From assembly GCA_021018815.1 (NCBI GenBank), contig JAITYX010000059.1, positions 992,001 through 1,056,000 of the forward strand: a stretch of 64,000 bases of DNA. The letters are read 5' to 3'. Position 1 is the first letter of the stretch, and each line of letters starts with the position of its first letter. This DNA is from Talinum fruticosum (Eukaryota; Streptophyta; Magnoliopsida; Caryophyllales; Talinaceae). This document shows, one piece after another, positions 1-12,400 of the stretch. A model generated the notes under the pieces. That model saw nothing but the letters and a program-made list of their open reading frames with translations, was not told where the DNA came from and did not search any database. The position numbers and the translations under genes are program-made.

Positions 1-381
1 TGCCTTTGCAATAAAGCAGAGAACTGATTCTTAGTTTTTCTTTACTGGTACATACTTAAGGTCTTGTGAGGAAAGACTTTTATCAAAGTTCAGGTGCTCC
101 TTAAGACAAACAATAGGCAGATTAGCTTCATATCCAATCAATCACCAAAAATATAACTTTTTGACTTTTAGCTGCCAAGCATTGGTCTACATTCTATAAA
201 TCCTTAAACCCACACTGGATCATCAAAACCAATCAAAGAGACCACTGTTTATACACGTAGTTTAGATCAAATATAGCTCATTATCACCCATAAAAGGGAC
301 AAAATCCCTAAACTCAACTCCCACATCATAAACCTGACAATTTATAAATAGGACATTGTACTATTAGGGACAAAATCAAAC

Positions 382-762
382 CTTGGCATAATAATCCTTC
401 CAAACGCGACGGGCAATTTGGTGGCCGCCCAAATCGAAGGCCTTGAACTTGATTTTCCCGATACTCAGCTCTTCCGACGTTGGATGTTGCGTCGGTTGGT
501 GCTGAACTAATCTCTGATAGATAAACCCCAAAAGAGGGAAAACCCAGAAACAAAAATCAATCAATCAATCAATAAAATCAAAAAGGGATTTTGCCCAATA
601 TACGAAATTTCAAAAACCCCAGAAAACAATCACCTCATCTTTCAACATGTGAAGAAGGGTGGTTTTGCCGGCATTGTCGAGTCCTAAGAACAGGATCTTG
701 GCCTCCTTCTGCCATAGTCCCAGCGATGCGAGAACCCCGTAGAACCAATCTACTAGAAACAT
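382..762 (-). CDS. SAR1: SAR1 small GTPase, first two coding exons (partial)
   Basis: Coding exons lie at 762-634 and 513-382, both phase 0 with GT..AG borders. They encode the first 87 residues of the GTPase that starts COPII coat assembly at ER exit sites. Exon 1 (43 residues) begins [17 protein letters not shown], the N-terminal amphipathic helix that inserts into the ER membrane. The P-loop GLDNAGKTT follows at residues 27-35. Exon 2 (44 residues) carries the family stretch [19 protein letters not shown] and the switch II motif DLGGHQ. A SAR1 protein is about 193 residues, so roughly 106 C-terminal residues, including the NKxD base-recognition motif, lie beyond the left edge. Bases 1-381 read as intron 2. 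The start codon fits the universal SAR1 N-terminus. The family assignment is certain; which paralogue it is cannot be told. Confidence 0.96.
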
Positions 763-1087
763 CTTTGAAGATTGGTTTGAGCTTAGAGAAACGGAAACTT
801 GGGGAAATGGAAGGAGATCTGGCGGAAAATGGAGGAAATTGGGGGAAGTGGGAGGGAAGAAGAAGAGGGTGGTTAGATTGTGGGAATTTTTATGCCTCGT
901 TGTTCACATTGTCCGGCTAACTTCAGCGTTACAACTAAATTTATTTATTTTGAAATAAATAAGGTGAGAAATAAATGTCTATGTACGTCCTCATGTTATA
1001 TTATTACGTTTGGTTTATAAAATTTTTTAAAATTTTTATTTAATTATTTTTAAATATATATTCTAAAAATATCATTTTTTAGATATA
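763..1087. other. SAR1 promoter and 5' leader
   Basis: This stretch lies between the SAR1 start codon and the 3' terminus of the Helitron. Up to about 915 it is purine-rich on the plus strand (pyrimidine-rich on the SAR1 strand), typical of a plant 5' leader. Beyond that it becomes AT-rich. No gene is seen. The SAR1 upstream region before the transposon is therefore only about 325 bp long. Confidence 0.5.
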
Positions 1088-2485
1088 TTAGTTTTTAACC
1101 CGTGTTAATGTACGGGTTATATTTATAATATTTATTTAAAAATTATATAACATATATTATATTATTTCTTTTTTTTAATCTATTTTTAAAAAAAGTCTAT
1201 CAATTTGATCACAAAAATTAATATACTTTACTAATTAGTTATATACATCTTGACCATCAAAACGTAATATAATTAAATTTTGAATTATATATAAAATGAG
1301 TGAGTTTAATTTTTTTAATTTAAAAATTATTTTTAGCAAGATATAATTATCTTTAAAAATAATATTCTAGTTTAAAAAGAATTTTTTATTAAAACTATAA
1401 AATTTTAAATTATTAAATTATATTATATAATAATTATATAACAACACTGTTATATTACTATTTTGTAATAAATTATAATTTTAATTGATTTTATATTGGT
1501 TAAATAATAATTATTTATTTCTACTAATACAAACTTATTAATTTTTTTACATTTATATTTTTATTAATAATAATTCATAAACATTCCAATAAAAAAAAAG
1601 GAAAAAAATCACCTAATGAATGTAATATTTAATAGCAACCTATGAGTCAATCTCAAAACCCAATATTCATATTTGAAAGTATAAAATTATTGTAACGCTC
1701 CGACCCCGGGTAGAAACGTCACATCGCTAGGACCCTTTTCAAGGATCCTTAAAGCTAATCTAGGGAATAATTTGGCAAACATAACCTATTTGCTAAACTA
1801 TTGGAAGTTGAGCTAGAAACCTCCTTTTTTCGATAGACAAGTTGTGATGAGTCTTGAGCCTACACGGTTTCAGGGAAACTTTTGGGTTCATACAACCTTA
1901 CACTATAAAATAAAGTACAGTAATAAAGGAATTTTGGTGGGGGCCACCGAGGTCGAATCAGAGCGTCTACAAATGCCGACAAACCTCTAGTTACAGACAT
2001 GCCTGATTACCAAATAAATCTTACACATCATACTCTAAAGCACACACAATTAAACATAAATAATCAATGCAGTAAAGTTTCTTGTAGCTAAGAGAGCATC
2101 AAAATGGCCTCCAAAATGACAAAGTTTTCCAGGAACCTTACTGTTGTTCTTAATATGAAAATATGAAAAAGTAGGGGGATGAGCAACCACAGCTTAGTGG
2201 GAGTCCTCCGCCTCCCAAAAACCAAAATAACTTTGCATGCATACATACATATAGATATAATAACAATCAATACATAATGACCACAATATTAGTAATCAAG
2301 TCGCATCATAAAGATAATCTTATCTTACTTCACCCTTAATTGAATGGGAAAACCATGATGCATTAGAACTCAAGTGAACCACATTTCCTTCATAAATGTG
2401 ACCAATCAATTCCCAATCTACAACTTAGCTTAATTTTTATCATCTTTAATTTCTTTGGGGAAAAATTAGTACCCAGTACTCAAAT

Positions 2486-3092
2486 GACGTCTGTGAGCCG
2501 ACCCAACGTACCACGGTACTGGGATTCGGAACCACTCACTTGTGTACAAGTTTCCTATCCGGGAGGACTTGTAATCTAGGAGTGAAAGCCGCTGCCCTTA
2601 GGCCGGAATATGTCACCTTCATAGATTTTGTATTTCGACGCCTGTGAGCCGACCCAGCGTACCACGGTACAGGGATTTGGAACCACTCACGCGTATACCC
2701 AAGTTTACTACCCGGAAGGACTCGTAATCTAGAAGTGAAAGCCGCTACCCGTGGGTCGGAATGTGTCACCTTCCTAGACTTGGTATTTCGACGCCTGTGA
2801 GCCGACCTAATGTACGACGGTACAGGGATTCGGAAATACCCACGTGTATACTCAAGTTTCCTATCCGGGAGGACTCGTAATCTAGGAGTGAAAGCCGCTG
2901 CCCTCAGGCCAGAATAAGTCACCTTCCTAGGTTTCGTATTTTGATGCCTATGAGCCGACCCAACGTACCATGGTACTGGGACTCGAAACCACTCACGCAA
3001 ATACCCAAGTTTACTACCCGGAAGGACTCATGATCTAGGAGTGAAAGCCGCTACCCGTAGGCCGGAATATCATCTCATGTCACCTTCCTAGA
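2486..3092. repeat. Minisatellite, 4 x about 152 bp, inside the solo LTR
   Basis: The motif TGAGCCGACC recurs with the conserved G of GAGCC at 2495, 2646, 2799 and 2952, giving periods of 151, 153 and 153 bp. Each unit also contains GAGTGAAAGCCGCT and a GTCACCTTC block. The last unit has a small insertion before its GTCACCTTC block. Because the period is near a multiple of three, the minus strand reads through as a 154-residue repetitive frame (3000-2536). I regard that frame as a by-product of the repeat. Confidence 0.9.
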
Positions 3093-3274
3093 TTTTGTAC
3101 CGGTAAAGTGCTCAAACCCAAGAAATCAACTTCCCATTTAACGTTATGGTTGTTATCTCTATCATTTCTTCACATATGTATTTAGTAAATTGTTTCATGA
3201 GGCCCAAAGCCATACTTCAAGTCTTAGACTCGCTTCCGACACAGCATACAAGGTTTACAAACATCACGGGACAA

Positions 3275-3530
3275 AGCCCACAGGTTGTGGGGGTCCAAAA
3301 TTGCTTTGGAGGCCTCCACAGACCTTCCCACAGCCCGTGGAGGTCTATGGTTGGTTCTAAAGGTCATTAAGGGCCTTCCCACGGTTAGTGGGAACTTCTG
3401 GTGGCTACCACGGACTATCCCACAGCCGGTAGGAGCACCCGCGGTGGCTATTTTGGGTTAAATAAATCGCTGCTGTCCACCACGGCCTACCCCACAGCCT
3501 GTGGGGGTACCCGTGGTGGGTGGCAGTGGC
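3275..3530. repeat. Cluster of GTGG/CCAC palindromic motifs in the solo LTR
   Basis: Short inverted motifs of the type CCCACAG...CTGTGGG recur about every 50-70 bp, for example near 3277, 3329, 3377, 3419 and 3489. The last is the longest, running from CCACCACGG to CCGTGGTGGG. The arms could fold into small hairpins. The units are diverged. No coding content is seen. Confidence 0.6.
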
Positions 3531-5790
3531 TCCCAAACTCTATTTTCTTATCTTCTACCTATCTTGTCCTTGTGGGATGTCTATAAAAGGTTCATTTCAG
3601 CATTCTAAGTAACAAATTAGCTCAATAAAACCCATTAAAATCCACATGCAAAATACATATTTTTTTCATACCAAATTTTGTGCAAACACACATTTCCAAT
3701 CATCGATCCCCAAGAGCATTATAACAAGCATATTCTCTAACCAATGTCAAACCCAACCTCAACAAAACCACAATTTCACAAATATTTAGACATATTTGAT
3801 ACACTTAGATCTTCATGCATGAAATTATAGTAACAAAAGAGAAGTATAACCAAGTACATGATGATGATCATGTTTCTACTCTTTTCCCTCTCCAACATCC
3901 TCCTAGCATATTTATATCAACGAACCACTCCAAAACACATGCATGCAACAATTTCTTGAAGTTTTGAACATTCAAGGTTGGTCTACAAGCACACTTATGA
4001 AATTCATTTTGGTTGGAAAGTAATATACATTGGGGAGAAGAAGGAAACCCACCTTAATTATGGTTGGTGTTAAGTCCTTGATGGTTGTATTCTTGAACCT
4101 TCCTTATATTTTTCTACCTTTGTTCTTACCTCTTTCCTCAGTGAAAGTGATTAAAGATGAAGGAGTTGAAGCTTGGACCAAGAGGGGTTGAAGTAAAATG
4201 TCTCCTTTTGATTTCCCTTCCCTTCTCTCGTTTCTCTATTTGGAGTTGCTAGATTTTCTTTACCAGAGAAACTGAGCCACCCCTTTGGTTTGTGCCTCAC
4301 CTTTGATCTATGCACCAGATTTGGAGTGGGTGCAATCATTGTGAAGCATGGGGGACTAGGAGCTAGTAGGCTAGGGATGATGGTTGCAGTAATAGGTCAA
4401 GAAAGGGTGCAAGTTATCAGATTTTTTTTTCTTTTGCCTAAATGCTCAGATTTTGAGAAGATATGAGCATGTTTTGCATGTTTAAAATTTAGGATGTTAA
4501 TCAAGCTATGGTACTATTCCATCTAAGCAATTAGCAAGCCAAATAAATATTTTCTAAGCTTACTCCTAATATTATTTTCAACTAAGTTAACCGTTAACTA
4601 ACAAATTTGTAAATAAACACATATATATAAGCTAATTAGCACATTATGAATTTTATTGTAACCAACTATTAAATTAAGTCACTTAGAGAATAAATTATAT
4701 ATATATATTAATCAATATTTTTTCTTAATATATTTTTTTAGGGCGTTACAATTATATATTGTGTTATATATCTTTTTCTAGATCCATAGTGCATGTATTA
4801 ATTTGTGAAGATGTACAATGAATACGCTTCATGCACAATATATAATACTTCTTAATTAAATATTAATCAATCCGTTAGACTTTCTGATATCTAAAAAAAA
4901 GCACATCGTCGGTTCTCAGTGGATTACTCGTCAAACTATTTCCATCGCTATTTTGATAAATTTTTATAGCAGTATAAACTATTGCATGTTGCTTTAAATT
5001 TTACAAAATATTATTATAACCAACACTTTAAAAGCTTGTGGAACACATGTGAACACCGTAATATTTACATTGGCTTCTTTTAAAAACTTGTTTATAATTT
5101 TTTCAAGTCTTATATTTTGACTTATCTTCCTTTTTATTCAAATTTATGACATAAATTTATTTTTAAAATGGATGAATTATTTATAAGAGTATGTAAATAA
5201 ATAATAATAAATAAATAAATATTTTTTTAAAGGTATGTATAAATATGATCCCAAAAAATGAAAAATGAGCATCGTGACCAGTTAGTCAACATTAATGGAG
5301 TTGTGGTAGTGATACTTTCTTTACTTGATCTATTGATATACTAATGCATGATTTATGACGACGACGATGATGATAATGAGGACGATATTAAAAAGGGTGT
5401 ACTAATATAGGCTTGAACTTATTGGCCTGTAGCTATTAGATTTATAAAGGAATATTTTAAATTGATAATCAAAGTAAATTTTGCATAAGAATACAATTAA
5501 TTTTTTTAGAAGGAGTTTTTTTAAATTATTAATAGTAAAAAATAAAATCAAGCGACATACTAAATAGAAATAATAAGATATTTTAATAATCTTTTACTAA
5601 ATTAGTTATTTGCTTGCTCATAAATAAATTTTACTCTAATATTATGAAATTAAAAAATCGAAAAAATAACTACTTAAATGCAAACACCAATCATTAAAAT
5701 CCTATAAATATAAAAAATAAATAAATAACTAATTTAATGTATTTTTTTTATATCATTTAATGCATCTTCTAAATCCAACTTCAAAACCCA

Positions 5791-6715
5791 CGTAACAAAT
5801 AAGACATAATAGGATATTGAGAATAGCCATTGGCTAAATATGAACATGCTGAGTATTGATTTTTTTTTTTTTTTTTTTTGGGCAACGGCCGAGTATTCAT
5901 TTGACCTTGAGCTCAAGAAACTCAAATTAAAATGGCATTTATGAGACTCTTGATAATTATAATTATTATTTGTACGCAGGGCTCAAAACATATATTGTTT
6001 AGGATAAAAAAAAAAAAAGCCAATGAAAATAGAGTTATGCGTATGTATCATCATTCAACATAGTAGTAGAACTAAACACATCATTTGAAGAACAACGAAT
6101 TTAATAATCCGTCACAATACGTGTAGATAAAATATCGACGCATTATTGTATTTTCTGATTCATATGTCATATAATGCTAACAAGTGTACACGTCTTTATT
6201 CAATATTTGAGTTTTTAAACAATTAATTTTTCAAAACACCGTTTCATTTCATCACGTTTATGATATCATTCTTTTGTCAACTTGTAAAGCATCCTTCATT
6301 TAACATAACGATCTATCCGCATATTTGCATCATTCTTAAGCTTTTTAAACCTCACATGTTATTTAAGTTAGATAATCAATCATCACATACATTTAAAACA
6401 TATACGACTTCAAAAACTCTATTATTCTCCAAAACTAATTTACATGTGCAACCTTTTCCTATACATCTAATGAGACAACATTTTTGTCGCCTGAAAATAT
6501 AAAACAGAGGCTATATTATACGAGCGGCTATAAATCCGGTTCATTTTAGCCGTAAGTTATAATAACCTACAAGCAGCTATAAGATAGTGAAGCATGACTC
6601 TTACGACATCAATTTAGATTTGGATTTGGATTCGGATTCGGATTTGAGGGAAGTACTTGGTTATTGGAAAATGGCAAAAAGAGAAAAATAAATAAAGGGA
6701 AGCAAAAAAGATAAA
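5791..6715. other. AT-rich intergenic DNA
   Basis: No gene, RNA gene or clear transposon end was recognised. It contains poly(T) and poly(A) tracts near 5860 and 6010. Part of it may be the missing 5' end of Helitron copy A, because the homology-based boundary at 5790 is not a proven terminus. Confidence 0.4.
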
Positions 6716-6719
6716 ACCA

Positions 6720-6865
6720 CTGGAACAGCCCAGCCCAAAGAAAGCTTCGACCATAATGGGCCATAATGATTCACACACTCAATACATTAAAAAATGCAAA
6801 ACTTTTCGACCCAGTGTCAATATCGTAATTTCATTCCGAGCATGAGAAATTAGGGTTTCTCTTAA
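6720..6865 (+). promoter_or_regulatory. eL29 core promoter motifs (site II and telo-box)
   Basis: Upstream of the eL29 gene there is an ATGGGCC site II-type element at about 6757-6763 and GCCCAGCCCA near 6728. A telo-box, TAGGGTTT (reverse of AAACCCTA), lies at about 6851-6858. Site II plus telo-box is the known promoter signature of plant ribosomal protein genes and supports growth-linked expression here. Confidence 0.7.
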
Positions 6866-7053
6866 AAGAAGCTCAACCCTTTCTTCCGGCTTTCCCCTTC
6901 TCCATCGCCATCCAAACCCCAGCACACCACCTCCCCAGTTCGCTTGCAGGTCTCTCTCTCTCTCTCTCTCTCTCTGAATTGCGATTTCGATTTCGATTAG
7001 ATTTCTTGAATGATTTGTTTTGATATTGATGGATTTGCTGTTGTGAATCAGAA

Positions 7054-7330
7054 ATGGCGAAGTCAAAGAACCACACAGCTCACAACCAGTCGTACAAGGC
7101 GCACAAGAACGGCATCAAGAAGCCCCGCCGCCACCGCCACCACTCCACCAAGGGGGTTAGTCGTCCCTCTCTCTCTATCTACTCTCTCTCTCCTAATTGA
7201 TTTCTTCTCATAAATGGCTTGTGGATTTTGCAATGCATTGAGTCAGATGGACCCGAAGTTCTTGAGGAACCAGAGGTACGCGAGGAAGCACAACAAGAAG
7301 AGCGACGAGGCCGCCACTGAGGAAGAGTAG
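7054..7330 (+). CDS. RPL29: 60S ribosomal protein L29 (eL29)
   Basis: Two coding exons, 7054-7155 and 7247-7330, join in phase 0 to give a 61-residue protein, the normal length for plant eL29. It is a very basic component of the large ribosomal subunit. The N-terminus [20 protein letters not shown] and the block [14 protein letters not shown] are diagnostic of the family, and the short acidic tail EEE is usual in plants. The start codon is the first of the family and lies just after a probable 5'UTR intron (donor after CTTGCAG near 6949, acceptor near 7051). That leader intron begins with a (CT)n tract. The upstream site II and telo-box motifs fit a ribosomal protein gene. Confidence 0.97.
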
Positions 7331-9423
7331 ATTTTCTCTCCCTTTGATGAACCATCTTCTTCAATCTTCAATTATGTAGGCAATTTCTACTTTTTTGGTT
7401 GACCAATCTTGCTAGGGATTTAAAACCCACTTCTCGTAATCGATCTAAATTTTGTATCTTTCAGAACCAGTATCGGCATTTGCTTCCTAGATTATCATGT
7501 ACTGTGATAGTTTTTACTCATATTTGGATGTTTTAATTACAGTTTAATGAGTACTTTTGGCCATTTTACCTCTTCTATTGCATTTTAATTCTGTCATAGA
7601 GTTTACATCGTTGCTGGAAAATGGAGGAGGGGATTTTGCCCGTCGAGCACTGTTTTTATGTTATGTTTTGATGCTTTGAATTGAGATTGGCTTCGATCAT
7701 TTTGTTTGGAACCTATTTGTAATCGGGATGTTTCTTGGAGGAAGATGGATGTGAGTTCGTTTGGGCGAAAAATCCTGAGTTATGTTACTTGGTATTGGTT
7801 AAAGATGGATGTGAGTCTGTTGGGGCGAAAAATGGATGTGAGTTTGTCGGGTGAAAAATTTTCAGCTATGTGCTCGACTTGCCCATAGTCGTGTTGAAGC
7901 ATGAGTGTTTGATTCAGATGTTGTGTCAGTCTCAACAATTTTTGGGCATTTTTGGTCTTAATGAACTTTGGCGAATCCACATTCATGGCCGATTATAGCT
8001 TGTCTGATACAAGCTTGAGGCAAAATGAACAGGCAAAATGAATAGTCGAAGGCTCTGTTCTTCAGGGTGGTTAAAATGCGTTCTTTGTGGTTGAGTGCAG
8101 TTGAGTGTTGGAAAGTGTGGTTGAATGAATATATTTTTTTGAAAGTTAAGAGTGTATCTTTTGTATGAATTTAAGTGTGTATCTTTTGTAATTGGAGTGG
8201 GGTGATTACGGATGAATGTGGGTGAATACGGATTTTCCATTTACCGCCCAAAAGAAATATATATGTTGGATGGTTTCCTGAAGTATGAACAAATCTGGAT
8301 AGTACATTAGTAATTTTTCACTTTTGTCAATCTGTGTGGAGTGAAACTGAGACGGGCAAGGGGGTTGTAACCTTTACCAGCGATCACCTTCATTTCCAAC
8401 AATTTACCAGCGATCCCTCATTAAATCCCATCTTTATGCGCCATCAAAATGAGGGGAATGTGGAGGGAAGATTTTTAATAAATCTCGCCATTTCCCTCCA
8501 TTCTTACTACTTACCAGCGATCACCTTCATTTCCAACAATATCCTTCCCTCCCCTCGCCCCTGTGTCCTCATCCAAATAGAAGGTTAGAGTTTGATTGGG
8601 AAAGAAGAATGAGATTTTTAAGTACCGCCTTCAACATGATTAGATAACTAAATGGTGCGTTTGTTAGGTCTATCTCGATCCTTGCATATGTAAGGGCAAC
8701 CTGAGACAACACAGTTATTTTAAGGTACGGCCATCGACATGTTTTAAATAACTATATATCAACTTTAAAGTTGCAATAACGATGGAGGAACATCAAATAT
8801 CTACTGCAGCTCTCAAGCCAGACCTTAACTGAATACAAAGATTGGAAGCAAAATGGAACTTCATATGTTCGGTTAACCATAAACGGCAACAGTTAGAAGT
8901 ACATCGACATGAGCTGTGTGCATAATTCAGTGTAAATCGAAACAACCTGTAGTATTTTTATAAAAACCCTACTCGAGCAGCTCAGATACACTCGAACTTA
9001 TTATAATGTAGCAGTGTACAAGTAATGAGGATGGAAAATTCAATACATTTGGACTAATTATAGTGTACAAGGATAGGAAATTCGACTGTGCAAGTAATAG
9101 ACAGGATCTACTTGTACTATCAGGTGATGGTCCCTCACTAGTAACTACAATATTTAGGGCTATTTCCTCAAAATCTAAGTAGGGAGCTCAAAATGAATCT
9201 GACAAATGCAAGTACCGATGCACGACATTGAAGTACAAACTGAAACAACCAGGACCGACAGCAGAGAAACAAGCAATGACCGGGGCAAGCTTGGAGGCCG
9301 CCTTCACCTTTGCTGCAGCCAATATCTTTGTTACTCCAACTTGGCATTTCATCTCGGCTTAAAGCTCCTAATATAAGAAAATTTCTTCAAAAGTATTCTC
9401 TATTACAGAATACTGAAGTCAAC
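7331..9423. other. Convergent intergenic region between eL29 and LPD
   Basis: It should contain the 3'UTRs of the two convergent genes. No further gene was recognised. A 30-bp direct repeat beginning TTACCAGCGATCACC is found at 8374-8403 and 8511-8540, with a truncated third match at about 8404. The stretch 7740-7860 repeats a GATGGATGTGAGT motif three times. The short open frames here show no protein likeness. Confidence 0.5.
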
Positions 9424-12400
9424 TCAGACTGCAACAGGCTCCTTAACTGGGCTAGAAACACCAGCATTAACCTGCCCCAGAGATCAGTAGAAAAACGATA
9501 TAATCAAGTCGTATTGTATCTTAGGCTAAGAAATCATACAGTAACTTAATAGCAGGAAAATTGCTAGGAAAAATAGACTACTATTTCTGAATAAACATAG
9601 GGCAAACAGAATGGTAACATCCATCTCACAATGTCTGCCAAGGAAATGCTTTGGACGTGTATCTGTGTTGGGAAGCTTGTACCTGAGTCCAACAAACATT
9701 GTATACAGGACGTATGAATCTCTTATGCTAAATCAAAACATTACCGTCTCATCTGTTTTCTTCCTTTTCTTTTTTTAGAGGGGGTCTGGAGGGAGGGAAT
9801 GCGTGAATACTGCTTTACCCTATAGTTAAATTACAGATGCTATTTTCTAAAGATCCTACATTTGAAGGACATAGACTACCCACTACTTCAGAACAAAAGG
9901 AGCCAAGCAGTTAATGAGGCATTTTCCTTTAGTTCTTTAGCTGGCTGGAAAGAAAATACAATCACTCTCCCATATATGGATGATGCTCCATATGGATGAC
10001 GCACCCATAGCGTACGCTACATAACAACAAATAATGAAGTGAACCACCCAGTGATGTTAGAACGCTTATCATCACTTGTACAATCTTAAAGACATTTCTA
10101 AGTGAAAGTATAGGTAGGCATTAGTGCATCTCCAGTAGCTGTTAGAGATTTAAAACTTACCTTAGCTGCTTTGTAGAGCTCATCTATCACTTCAGATAAT
10201 GTTGGGTGTGCATGAACAGCAAACTTTATATCCTGCAGAGTTGGAAAAATAAACAGTAATGCCACCACTATTTTAATAGATTGGAACGGTAAGAGCTCGA
10301 GGGTGAAGCAATTGGATCACAAAACTAAAATTCAGGGTTGGCAAAGATAAATACAGATAGTTGACAGTAAGATACCTGTATACGGGTGCCCACTGCAATT
10401 GCATTGGATGCTTCATGAATAAGGTCTGCTGCGTGTAGACCAAATATGTGTACTCCAAGGATCTCCCCATTGTCAGGTCTGTATATCAGCTGCAAAAAAA
10501 TTCACCAAAGAAAAGTCCATAAGAAATGCTAACAAAAGATTGCATGTCATTCTGCTTTGCCCAAAAATCCAGATAATTGATCAGTTTTATTTTCGATTGC
10601 CTTCCTGAAACCACTGCAATGTGTTTTTATTTCCAAAAGCATAAAAATTCACTGATAAACAACATCCCTTTGGCATTCCACCAAAACAAAATTGGCAAGT
10701 TGTCAAGACAGTTTTGGATGTGGGGATGGGTGGAAACAGGGAGGTTTTTGGGGATTAAAAAGAAGAAGGGGGTTATGTCTCTCGGCCATCCTAGCAAGGA
10801 AGGCCAAGGTCTACCAATCTACCGTATAACTCCTGGGGAACAAGGTTAAACAGTTGGCATATGTTCATAAACCCCAGTACGATGCCAAAAACTATACGCT
10901 AGAGGATAGCAGTTAACCATAGATACACTTACATTTAACTCCTTGTCTCTGACTTTTGGAAAACCAAAGGACTTGGTCTTCTTGAAAAATGCAAAATCAG
11001 ATAAGATTTTAACAATTCCTATTTATGCCTCTCTACACAGTCAACAATGATACATTCATGGTTGCACATTTCTCTATTGCTCGCAGCATTCAAGTTTTTA
11101 AAGTTGGGAAAGTAAGGATGCAAAAGAAAACAACTATCCTATGCAGACCCGACCAATGCTGGCTCTGGGGAGAGAGTAAAGGGCCGAATTAAGGGACTAA
11201 TAACTTGAGTACAAAAAACTTCAATTTTAATAGATAGTATTATTCTGAAGTTAGACATGAGATACATGAGCCTCCCATGGTTCTTTTCATGTTGACTCTG
11301 AATCAGTATATCACAATTCGTATGCAATAAAAGCTCATCCAACAAGTTGATGGAAAGGCATATTGCAATTCTTCAAGGTTCCAGGCAAGTCTCTTACAGG
11401 TCATAGTTTTTCCACATTTTCACTCATTATGGGGACAATAAAGTATGTTTTTTCTCAGATAGCAACCCAGTGAAAATTTAATGGATGGATCATCAGAATC
11501 ATTATTTAGGAAGGAAATGTTCAACAGTTTGTATTGAAAAGATCATTCATCCAAAAGACAAATTAAAACATGAACGTTAAGAATTGCAACCTTAGCAAGT
11601 CCCTCCCCTCATTTTCTGCAAGCGCCTTTGTGTTAGCCTTGAAACTTGTCTTCGCCACACTTATTTCAAATCCTTCCTTTTGAGCTTTCTCCCTTGCTTG
11701 GGGCTGCAAAGTCAGAGAAAATTGGCACTTGATGAAGGGATATTTACCGAGACGTACTCGCAGCTCATGGACTAATGTAGCTTCCATGAAGAGCAATAGA
11801 CTAAATGTTGATAACATATAAAGAAATAGGATGATTTGCTTACTTATATAGTATTGTTTACAAATTCTGCATTATTTTGTGCAGGGATTAATACAACACA
11901 CTCCATCAGATATCTTGCTCAATAAGGCTTAAACAAAAATGCAGCAGAATATTTGTCTACCCTTTGAAGAATACAATTCTTGGTTCAGGAATTCAAGTCA
12001 GTCAGTCTTATGTGAAAGCTGAAGAGCTTATACCGAAAACGGGCCAAGTCAGACACTGGTAATTGAAAGCTAATTCAGGTGCTCCCCATGGCTCATTTAT
12101 CAAGAGATTTAGAATTTGCAAAATGATAGATAATCACATACCTCTTCAACCCCCATTAAATCTTAAGTAACACACTGCATCCAACAATTTGCTTCAGTGA
12201 CCGGAAACTGATTAAGGGAGCTAATTTAGGTTTGGCTCATGCCCATGACCATCAAGAGAAGTAAAGCTCGCAAAACAAATTAAAACCCTTCCCTCCAAAC
12301 CCAAAAAAGAAAGGGGCTTTTCCACCTACCCAGTGACAGATTCCTTACTAAAGCATTCAAAAGGTTGCTTCAGTAGCTCCATCCTCTGTCGGCATAGGCT

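Larger units (their letters stand above)
1691..4750. mobile_element. 3.06-kb solo LTR with 5-bp target duplication
   Basis: The element starts TGTAACGC and ends GCGTTACA, which is the TG..CA termini with an 8-bp inverted repeat common in plant LTR retrotransposons. It is flanked by ATTAT at 1686-1690 and again at 4751-4755. No gag or pol coding sequence and no second LTR are visible, so it reads as a solo LTR left by LTR-LTR recombination. Its length and termini resemble Tekay/Del-type Ty3/gypsy LTRs; that lineage is inference. It sits inside Helitron copy A. The Helitron copy at 48-49.8 kb shows the uninterrupted target sequence with ATTAT present once. It carries a four-copy minisatellite and a cluster of GTGG palindromes. 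Confidence 0.88.
1088..5790 (-). mobile_element. Non-autonomous Helitron-like element, copy A, split by a solo LTR
   Basis: Outside the LTR insertion, this region matches 48133-49818 in inverted orientation over its whole length. About 1,640 bp remain when the 3,060-bp LTR and one target duplicate are removed. Read on the minus strand, the 3' end has a 7-bp stem (AACCCGT / ACGGGTT) closely followed by CTAA and then a T. That is the Helitron 3' signature: hairpin, CTRR, insertion before T. The other end is set only by loss of homology at TGGGTTTTGAAG (5790). I see no clear 5' TC terminus there, so the 5' boundary is open. No Rep or helicase coding sequence is present, hence non-autonomous. Confidence 0.72.

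Noticed and set aside
591..920. 109-residue plus-strand frame over the SAR1 start
   Set aside because: It is antisense to SAR1 exon 1 and its leader; the minus strand encodes a recognised protein there.
2536..3000. 154-residue minus-strand open frame
   Set aside because: It is a frame through a 152-bp minisatellite inside an LTR; the repeated peptide has no family likeness.
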